Part shown: positions 55,840-64,000 of the stretch, one piece after another | How positions within the stretch are numbered: the first letter of the stretch is position 1 | Layout of the letters: each line of letters begins with the position of its first letter | From: Onthophagus taurus | Taxonomy: Eukaryota; Arthropoda; Insecta; Coleoptera; Scarabaeidae | Length of the DNA: 64,000 nt | Direction: 5' to 3' | NCBI RefSeq assembly: GCF_036711975.1 | Contig: NC_091971.1 | Span: forward strand, 16,251,501-16,315,500 | Notes under the pieces: generated by a model | The model's input: only the letters and a program-made list of their open reading frames with translations | Told to the model about the DNA's origin: nothing | The model's database searches: none | Program-made: the position numbers and the translations under genes

Positions 55840-56170
55840 AGAAAAATGTGGTGACATTCTATACACAGAAATCCTTTTTTAGTATTCTTTTGCTTAGTGA
55901 ATACGTATCATTACCAAAGAGGCGCATATTAAGGGAAACTTCCTGTAATACACGAAGTGAGCTTGTTGCAAGCAACCATCTATATAAAAATAATATTTTG
56001 CAGTCTCCCAGTTGTTCGTATTGGTTTGAAACGGGAGATTCAAATCATATCCTCCTCAACTACGATAAATACGAATTATATCGACCGGAATTTATCAGTT
56101 CTTTGCTATAGTTTGGTTTCTCCTTGCCAATTTGATACCATTTATTTAAATTACTCCTTGTAAATCTTCA
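55840..56170 (+). mobile_element. Short LINE C-terminal fragment
   Basis: Plus strand 55930-56110: SNHLYKNNILQSPSCSYWFE, TGDSNHILLNYDKYELYRPE. It follows the common non-LTR C-terminal pattern SP.C..CGE.GD.NHILL.C..Y, with the last Cys lost. Confidence 0.5.
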
Positions 56171-56189
56171 ACGTTGTATGCTTTCGTTT

Positions 56190-57000
56190 TGCGCTGTGGT
56201 TTATGGGCTAGGATCCTGCAGAGCCTTGTAAAAAAAACTTATTAAGAGACAAATTTGAATTTATTCTAACAAACATACATTGCTGTGATAATGACATATA
56301 TACTTTACAAACTGAACCAGAACTTTCAAAGTCACATTTTGGTAAACATGGGTGCAACCCAAGGACAGTAGAATCTAACAGGACTGCTACATCCATTGTT
56401 GTGACAACCTGCCCGCAAACTACGTCACACCATTTTCCACGCCCAGCTGTTGTTATGGTCTATGTGTTTGTTGTGTATTTTTAGAGGTTATATCCTAGAC
56501 GTATTCATATTATTTTTGAAGTTTTATGTTTTTAGACGTATTAATGTCTATCATATAACCTCTAAAAACGCAGACAGTTACCAGGCGTAGCAAATAGTGT
56601 GACGTAGAGTGCGGGCAACCAATCCCTAGTGGACTACAAAAATACAATGGATGTAGCAGTCCTGTTAGATTCTACTGTCCTTGGGTACAACCCATGTTTA
56701 TCAAATACAAACCAATTCGCTATGGTTACAAAATGTGGATGTGGGCAACTATACTAGCAGAATTTGTGTCTAGACTGAAACGTATTAGAGTGAAAAAAGC
56801 AAAAATCAGTATTAATTATAAGATGGTTTTGGACTGTTTGTTATATGGCAGTGCACACATAGGTCGTATTCCATATCACATCTTTTGTGACAACTTTTTT
56901 ACAACTGGGACCGTTGTAAAATTTTTACATGAACTACAGAATAGAAACATTAGTGGAAACAAATGTCCATTTTACCCAAAACTGAAATGAAAAGAAATTC
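56190..57000 (+). mobile_element. piggyBac-like relic carrying a palindromic insertion
   Basis: Plus strand: KFEFILTNIHCCDNDIYTLQ (56246-56305) before the palindrome, and FIKYKPIRYGYKMWMWATIL, VLDCLLYGSAHIGRIPYHIF, CDNFFTTGTVVKFLHELQNR (56695-56950) after it. The order and wording (KPIKxGxKxW..., DNFFTS) are those of piggyBac transposase. Catalytic DESM residues fall in the interrupted part. Confidence 0.75.
56343..56700. repeat. 358-bp near-perfect palindrome (foldback MITE)
   Basis: TAAACATGGGTGCAACCCAA (56343) pairs with TTGGGTACAACCCATGTTTA (ending 56700). Pairing continues through GGACAGTAGAATCTAACAGG with CCTGTTAGATTCTACTGTCC, then CCGCAAACTACGTCACAC with GTGTGACGTAGAGTGCGGG, and TTTTTAGAGGTTATA with TATAACCTCTAAAAA. 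Only the central 50 bp or so is unpaired. Confidence 0.92.
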
Positions 57001-58307
57001 GTCTACAATCAAAATGTTAGGCTTTACAGAACATCTATAAGAAGACGAAAATTGTATTTTTATCTATTTGCTTACTATTTAGCTGTCGCATAACCAAACT
57101 CATGGCAGCTTCATCGTGTGCAAGATAAAACTAGATCATTTAATATTTTGATGACAAGGCCCATTTTGATATTCATCATTTCCTCATTAGGCAGAAAAAA
57201 CAACCGTGTTGCAAAGTGTGTTATAAAAAGTCCAGGAGAAATGTTCTAAATATTCTGTTTTACCATTGGTATTTGAAATAAATATCTTTTACATAATATT
57301 CGTATTTATGGATCCTTTTTTAAAGACACGTTTAAAAATCAACTCACACACTTTCTAAGTTATAAATTAAGATATCTTTGTAAATTCTGATTTATCTTGA
57401 AAAATAAAGCAGAAATTAAAACAATACATATTTAGATAAAGCAAAATTTAAAAAAATACTCTGTTATTCTGAAAATCTGAATTCTTTTTTGTTGTTAATA
57501 CACTTTTATGCTCTCGTACTACATTAAGGTTCGGGTTTCCGTTTGTAGGTAATTGTATCATGTGTGGGAATTCGATACGATTTTGAAAACCTGCTTGAAA
57601 CAAAATTTAAAAAAAGTTGTTGGCATTTTTTGCTTTACATTAGAAGACCAAACGGGTACTTCAAAGAACGAATTCTAAATGATATGCACGTTATAAGAAA
57701 AATGTTAATATAATCCGATCACATCATTCAATAAATTTTCATAAAGAAACCTTGAATACATGGTCGAAGAAATTTAATATTGGAGAAGGTAGAATATTTT
57801 AATAAAATACATAGAAAGTATCAGGTGATATAGTTAAATACTTAATTATATAAGAAGTAATAAAAAAAAAAATTTATTATTATAAAAATACCCAAAATGT
57901 GTTTAATAAAACATCCCTAACGTCCCTAAAGTTTAAAAATCGATTTTTTTAAGATGACTGTATAATCGTATAATAGATGGCACCACTACAAGACAATCTT
58001 TTCTTGATAACAACGAAAGGATCTACTAAAAATTCAATTTTATCACAAAAAATCTATTCAATTTAATCCTAAACACAAAATTAATAATCATTATAACGTT
58101 TGATAAAATTTCTTGGACGTTTTAATTTAAAAATTTACGTATATTCACCGTTTAATAGATGGCGCTAAACACTCTCTCCTTTCCTTTCAAAAAACCACGT
58201 GTAAACGAGACGCGAGTTTCAGTCAGTAAATCGACGTCTTTCGTTTCGGTGTGATGTGGTGTGTTGGGTTAAAGAAGAATTAAAAATTGTTTCAAATAGA
58301 ATTAAAA
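57001..58307. other. AT-rich upstream flank of the SLC7 transporter
   Basis: No supported frame. The last 150 bp before 58308 is presumed promoter and 5' leader. Confidence 0.5.
58219..58224 (+). promoter_or_regulatory. Candidate initiator of the SLC7 gene
   Basis: TCAGTC fits the arthropod initiator consensus, 89 bp upstream of the start codon. No TATA box at the matching distance. Confidence 0.3.
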
Positions 58308-58803
58308 ATGACGTTGAAACGAAAACAATCAGAATCGGAAGAAAAACCTTCCGAAACCAACGGAACGTTATCTATCAACGATGAAGATTTATCAATTAAA
58401 AAAAAACGAAAAATTACATTAATGAACGGCGTCGGTCTTATTATCGGTACGATAATCGGAAGTGGGATTTTTGTATCACCAACCGGCGTCTTTCGATCCA
58501 CCGGATCTGTAGGAGCTTCAATTCTTATATGGTGTCTATCCGGAGTTTTTTCAACATTGGGAGCGTTATGTTACGCGGAATTAGGAACTTCGATAACGCG
58601 ATCGGGGGGCGACTACGCTTACATTTATACGGCTTTTGGTCCGTTAGCTGGATTTTTAAGACTTTGGGTTGCTATACTTATTATTAGACCGACAACTCAA
58701 ACGATTGTTGCACTTACTTTCGCTCAATATGCTGTTAAACCTTTCTTTCCGGATTGCGAACCGCCAGAAGATGCTTGTAGACTTTTAGCTGCTGTTTGTT
58801 TAT
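58308..58803 (+). CDS. SLC7/LAT-type amino-acid transporter, first coding exon (gene continues past the window)
   Basis: The ATG at 58308 (context AAAAATGA) opens 165 codons ending at donor T|gtaagt (58804). A charged cytosolic N-terminus of about 37 residues leads into TM1, [20 protein letters not shown], whose unwound GSG at 51-53 is the amino-acid binding site of APC-fold LAT transporters. Next come [20 protein letters not shown] (TM2), [20 protein letters not shown], and [20 protein letters not shown] with TM3-TM4. The order and motifs match SLC7A5-A11 light chains (insect minidiscs, JhI-21, genderblind). Such proteins pair with a 4F2hc-like heavy chain by a disulfide. The specific paralogue cannot be told from this exon. 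No further exon was found up to 64000, so the intron exceeds 5 kb. Confidence 0.9.
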
Positions 58804-59006
58804 GTAAGTTTAAAAATAAATATGGAATGATAAAAAGAATGGATATTTATATTTGATTTTCTTTGAGTCATATTATTTGGAGATTTTTACAAAATTCCTT
58901 AAAGTATGTATTAAAGCAAAAAAATTCAAAATTTTTTGTTTAAATTTTTCGAAATCAGATGTTACAGAAAAGTTTAATGTTTTTGGATTTTATGTATGAA
59001 GGATTA

Positions 59007-60624
59007 CGAACCCTAACAATTATATATTGGAACATAATAAAATTTATATATAATTAACAACAATTATACAGATTATTTTGCTTTAATAAATTTTTCAAAT
59101 GAATATCATTTGATTAGACAACAACAATTTTGTCTAATGAACAACACAAACAACTAAATACATATCTTATTACATCTAATTAAACTAGAAAAATTTATAT
59201 TTTGCCTGACAACTAAATATTGGGACATGGCACGATTTGTATTTCTAATATGGAGTAACATCGCCCTTAGGCTTTATAACCGCTTGAATTTGGTTGGGCG
59301 TTCAATTCACTAAGGTTCTGCACTGTTCAGGAGTAAATCCATCCCAAATTTGTTTTATTTTGGCTTTAAGTTTTAAAAAAATTGTTCCTCAAGGTTGTCC
59401 CTCAAAGTTTGTTTCATTTTGTGCCACACTGTTTCAATTACATTCAGATCTGGACTGTTGGAAGGCCAAGAAAGGACATTAATATTTTGATCGCCAAACC
59501 ACTTTTTTGTAGTTTTGGTCGTATGACAAGCCGCTCCATCCTGCTGAAATATGTAATTTTCGCCAACATTTAACTTCACGATACTTGGTAGTAAGCTGTT
59601 TTGTAGTATTTGTTGATATTTTGCGCCGTTCACGGTGCCGTTAATAAACTCAAAACATCCTAGCCCCAAATCATTACTCCCTTCGGAAATTTTACACAAC
59701 GTTTTAAACAATCTTTATGAAATACCTCATGTTTATTGCGAATTACGCATTTACGGTAACCGCCAACACATACTTCAATTTTCGATTCATCGCTGAATAT
59801 TTACCCTGGACCAATCTTCTGCTGACCAAGAGAGTTTAGATTTTGCCCATGTGAGCCTGGCTTTCTTTTGTTTTTCTGTTAAAAGTGGTTTTTCTTTTGC
59901 CTATAAAACAACAATTTTCTAAATGCTGCATTTTTAAATTATTACTTGTAAGTAAACCTTGTAAAACTTTAATCATTATTCCATTCAGCGGTAACTTGTC
60001 TCAAAGTATTTCTTCTTTTTTTTTTGCAGATTTTTACAAGTATTCTTTTATTTTTATCAGAAACTAACTTTGGACGACCTGAACTTTTACCCTTTTTTCT
60101 AAAATTTGCCCAGTTTCTCCATAATGCTTCATTACATTCCACACTGTGCTTTTAGGAATATTAAGTTCATCTGCAATTTCACGTATTGTTTTATTGCGGC
60201 AATAATTTTTAATTACTAATTCACGGATTTTTGACCCTGTAGAGATACCACGCACCATTTTAATTGATAAATACAGATTTACTCAACAGCAACAATGTTA
60301 CAAGCTTTGGAACAAACCTGCAATTTGACATTTCATTTTACGTTGTTTCCACAGTTTACTTATCTTAATTTGTTCCATTTTTATGGAAGTTACTTAACAC
60401 TGTTCCAATATTAAGTTGTCAGGTAAAATGTACATTTTTCTAGTTTAATTAGAAGTAATAGGATATATATTTTGTTTTTTGTGTTGTTCATTAGACAAAA
60501 TTGTTGCTAATTATCTATTCAAATGATATTAATCTGAAAAATTATTAAAACAAAATAAACTGTTTAATTGTTGTTAATTTTATACACATTTTATTTTGTC
60601 CCAATATATAGTTGTTAGGGCTCG
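59007..60624 (-). mobile_element. Tc1-like DD34E transposon, 1,618 bp, about 215-bp inverted repeats, TA duplication
   Basis: CGAACCCTAACAATTATATA at 59007 pairs inverted with TATATAGTTGTTAGGGCTCG ending at 60624. The similarity extends through ACAATTTTGTCTAATGAACA and TCTAATTAAACTAG. TA flanks both ends. Minus strand: SKIRELVIKNYCRNKTIREI and IADELNIPKSTVWNVMKH (60258-60064); then GENYIFQQDGAACHTTKTTK and WPSNSPDLNVIETVWHKMKQ (59711-59373), with 34 residues between Asp and Glu. The first catalytic Asp region is broken by shifts. Confidence 0.92.
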
Positions 60625-60831
60625 TATAATTGCAGTATTGATTTTGTTTGGTTTCTCAAAGTTTAAAATTTTGAAAATTCCAGAAAATTCAATAAATTAA
60701 ATTACTCTTTAATTTCTTTTCCAACATTTTCAGAACGTTCAAATTCCAATGTTATGAAACGCGAAGTTGTTGTTTAAATCATTTGTAGTATATTGTACAG
60801 GTCTGTCATGACGAGCTGCGTCTATTATTTA

Positions 60832-62674
60832 CAGGGTGGGCCAAATTGGACACTTTTAAAAGAAAATTCCTATTTCTATAAGAGATAGAGGAAAAATGAT
60901 ATCAGTGTCTGAGACTCGATTTTTATAAGAAACTTAATGGCGAAAACCGCATATCGATATCTTTTACGATTTCAAAGATACAGGGTGTTCTTCAAAAAAG
61001 TGCATTTTTCTTAATCGTCATAACTTTTTCTTATTGTTTTTGCAAATACGCCGAGTGCATAAAATTTCCTTTCCAAAAATATAGCCCGCTTGATATTTCG
61101 TTCAAGTCTTCTTTGAAATATACAACTTTAAAACTTATTAGTGCAGTTTTTGAAAAAGTGAACTTTGGAAATAAAAGAAAAACGAGATTATATTTATAAG
61201 TAGTATCAAGATAGTTGGTTACAATGAATTAAAACATAAATTCATAAACAAGAAGCGGATTAAATTAATAAAACTTATTATAAAACAAGAATAAATATAT
61301 GGGGCAACAAATAACAACAAAAGTTAGTTAACAACAAAACCCTTTTCTATAGAAAAAGTTCAAAATGTCCCCAAAATGGTTTGTGTTATACACAGTTGAC
61401 ATCTTTTTTTGGTCCTATTTGCCGAGTTGATAAGCTCAATAGACCTAAGTGTTGCAAAAGCGTTCACAACTGCGGCTTCTAATTGCTGTCGGGAATTTAT
61501 TGGAAAAAATCCATAGGTGTTAGATCCGGTGACCGAGCCGCTCAACGAATAGAACCTTGATTACCTAACCAACAATCACCAAAAGCTGCGGTCAAAAAAT
61601 TGATGACAATAGCAGCATTGTGCACATTTCGCAGGTGCGCTAGAGGTAAATCGTCAACAACAAGTTCAATTTGTTTCCTAAATATGTTCAAATATTTTAT
61701 TTGTGCTATACAACAGCACTACTCACATACGCTTCATCTGTCCAAATACAATTTAAAGAAAAATTGCGTGCTTCGTCAGATTTTCCCAAGAACTATTGGC
61801 AAAAGTTCATGCGCCGTTCAAAATCTCCTGGTCTGAAGTAATCGACTTTGTAATATTTTCAAAATCTGCCTAACTTTGGTTCTTGGAATTCCCGTCGTTA
61901 CACTCAATTGCCGCGTTGATATCTGTGGATTATTTTCCATTGCCCCAAAAACTACTACTTCTTCTAATTCCCCGTCTTCATTCATTCTTTTCTTTTCTTA
62001 ATCTTTCTTTCTTAATCTTCTAAAAATATCATTAAAAGGTTGCCGCCTCTCTAGATATCGTTCATGATATAAATTTCCTGCAGCCTCTGCATTCTCCCCA
62101 GATTGTATAAAACAAACTATCATGTCCCATTTTTCATAATATCTATATAACATTACTTTGAAAGTTGATGACAACTAAGCAATACTCTAACGATAAGCAC
62201 TAACACTTACAACTTGAATCAAAATTTGACAGATAGATACTCATAAACAATGGATTTGTTTTATCGAAGCGCCGTCAAAGCCCACTAGCCTACTTGTAAT
62301 TGAAAATCTTACAAGTTTCCAAGTTGTATATTTTTGGAAAGGATATTTTACGCTCTTATGTCAAAGAAATCATTTTTATGTCAATAACTACTAAAATATT
62401 GCTTTGAGGGAAAGCTAACTTATACCATCGAATTCTACATCAAAAGTTGCTTTGGAAATGTTTTCACAGAAAGAAAGATTTATCAGTAAGAAAAAAGTTA
62501 TGACGACTTTTCGAAAATGCACTTTTTTGAAAAACACCTGTATCTCTGAAACCGTAAGAGATATCGATATGCGGTTTTCGCCATTAAGTTTCTTATAAAA
62601 ATCGAGCTTCAGACAGTGATATCATTTTTTCTTTACCTTTTAAACCTTTTAAAAGTACCTAATTTGGCCCACTC
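60832..62674 (-). mobile_element. Mariner-like element, 1,843 bp, about 210-bp inverted repeats, decayed transposase
   Basis: CAGGGTGGGCCAAATTGGAC at 60832 is matched inverted by TACCTAATTTGGCCCACTC ending at 62674; pairing continues through AAGAAACTTAATGGCGAAAA and CGCATATCGATATCTTTTAC. TA flanks both ends. The minus strand has RPGDFERRMNFCQ and NCIWTDEAYVSS (61850-61720), the segment around the first catalytic Asp of the same family as 47559-48955. The remainder is deleted or unreadable. Confidence 0.82.
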
Positions 62675-63559
62675 TACATACAGGTGTCCCATCGGTTGTG
62701 GTATAGGCTTTTTTGGCGTCTAAATTTCAAGATAGAATCTCCAAATTCGATATGTATTAAGCAACCCTACTTGGCCAGGTGGTAATCATGTCAAATAAAT
62801 TTTTTTTAAATATTAAATTAAAAAACAATGTTCATTTTAAAATAAGGTCAATATTAAGCCTCATCAGGTTAAGGGAAAAAATCATACACACCGGTGAGTT
62901 GGTCGCTTGGCTTATTACCCAACCGGAAATAAACGAGCGGCTCCTAGTAAGGGAGTTAGACTTCTAGTAAGGGTAACTTCCAGTTATACCGGAAATGAAG
63001 CCCTACTTCGTTATTTTAAATAAAATGTCTTTATTGAATTTTCGATATTCCCGCTAAATTTTAATATAATTCGATATAAGTCATTGTATGTTTAGATCAT
63101 TTTTGAGTTATTTCAGTTTTTTCGAAAATTTTGGCAAATGCATCCCTTCACAATAAAAATAATTTTTCGAAATTACATTCAAGTCAGGCCAAATTATCTC
63201 AGGATTTGCATAAATAGGACCCGTAGTTTATGTAATCTTTCAAAATATTTTTCAAAACATTATACAGAATGGTCAGAAGTTTGCGTCAGATTTCCCTATC
63301 TCAAAGAGTCGAAAAGTTATTTTTTTTAATGGGACCCTCACTTTTTCACTTCACCAGCGTATTTTACGAAAAATAAGGGGACTTTGTGTCTTTATTATCC
63401 CTTTATATAAAATTTATGGTTTTTGTAGAAACTTGAAAAAACCAAAATATCGTGGTTATTTGAAAAATTTAAATTATCAGTTGGTTTGAAGGAAATGATA
63501 TGAAACAAAAACTATTCTACACTGGAAAGTAAGAAGACTTTGTGATTAACATTAAAACG
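62675..63559. other. AT-rich intronic stretch without recognised feature
   Basis: Lies in the presumed SLC7 intron. It begins with an ACAGGTGTCCCATCGG motif that may be another MITE end. No coding frame supported. Confidence 0.4.
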
Positions 63560-63910
63560 AAGGAGTTTGTTACTTTCGAAGATACAGCCCATAGATGAGA
63601 TTTGCATTCAAAAAGGTATTTTACAAGGTTTTGCTATTGTTTTTTGCCTCATCATTGAATTAAGTTTAGTACCGACAGCACAACAGGAAAGAACAGCAGT
63701 GCAGTGCAGTTTTTGATGTCCACGTGTTTTTTTTTATGGCAACACTTCTGTTGCTCGGCACATCAAATGTCAGAGGAGTTTTGTTCATATTCCACACTGG
63801 CTTTCTTCGATGTTGAATAATAAAGCGATGGAAATATAATATTTTCTCTTCATACATTTGTGGCATTTTCTGAGATATTTTGATTATAGTTTGCATGCTA
63901 AGTGCATGCT
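63560..63910 (-). mobile_element. pogo/Tigger-like transposase relic
   Basis: Minus strand 63896-63666 reads QMYEEKILYFHRFIIQHRRK, then PVWNMNKTPLTFDVPSNRSV. It continues past a shift with TKLNSMMRQKTIAKPCKIPF. The pogo/Tigger pattern is NMDETPxxFDMPSNRT...; here the catalytic Asp of DETP is replaced (NKTP). Confidence 0.65.
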
Positions 63911-64000
63911 AACGCTACATAAACCTGTAGCACTAACCAAAAGCACTTCAATACGTTCAATACATTCATTTCAATACGTCATCATTTTGCATTCACCCCT

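Noticed and set aside
1..64000. tRNA, rRNA and CRISPR-like arrays
   Set aside because: No B-box or cloverleaf candidates stood out by eye, and no regular repeat-spacer pattern exists; the 174-bp and 21-bp arrays are head-to-tail without spacers.

Overview
The window looks like nuclear DNA of an arthropod, almost certainly an insect. It is AT-rich, its genes carry many spliceosomal introns, and their products match animal housekeeping and developmental proteins. Most of the remaining sequence is decayed transposons (Tc1/mariner, hAT, piggyBac, pogo-like) and non-LTR retrotransposons (Jockey, RTE and R1-like). A beetle is my guess from the style of the elements; nothing here proves the order. 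I saw no bacterial operons, tRNA, rRNA or CRISPR arrays.

Layout. 1-9975 is transposon-dominated: a Jockey/CR1-type LINE runs off the left edge, followed by a mariner relic, a 174-bp satellite, a 1.2-kb Tc1-like element, a 2.2-kb Tc1-like element with very long inverted arms and a nested MITE, and an RTE relic. 9976-15423 (+) holds the last four exons of an endocytic-adaptor-like protein full of NPF and DPF motifs; its final intron is a 4.4-kb composite of repeats. 16713-22060 holds a hAT element, an RTE LINE split by a Tc1-like element, and a GCCTCGGCC repeat cluster.

The gene-rich core is 23295-40539: COG4 (-, eight exons, one intron of 6.5 kb), an unrecognised 286-aa protein (-), RPB3/POLR2C (+), mRpL10 (-) and WDR83/MORG1 (+). 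From 32376 to 40539 the genes are tightly packed. Two start head to head (270 and 129 bp apart) and RPB3 and mRpL10 converge with 99 bp between stop codons. These genes serve Golgi retrograde transport, transcription, mitochondrial translation and ERK scaffolding/splicing, so shared promoters are more likely than shared function. 40946-49973 (-) is a Mohawk-type TALE homeobox gene in three coding exons with a 7.9-kb intron full of elements.

50000-58300 is gene-poor, with LINE and piggyBac relics and a 358-bp palindrome. 58308-58803 (+) is the first coding exon of an SLC7/LAT-type amino-acid transporter whose intron runs past the right edge and contains two long-TIR Tc1/mariner elements and a pogo-like relic.

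Insertions sit almost entirely in introns and gene-poor flanks, and several keep perfect target duplications (TA, TTAA, 7 bp, 8 bp), so the nesting order can be read directly. All coordinates and splice sites were worked out by eye from the sequence.
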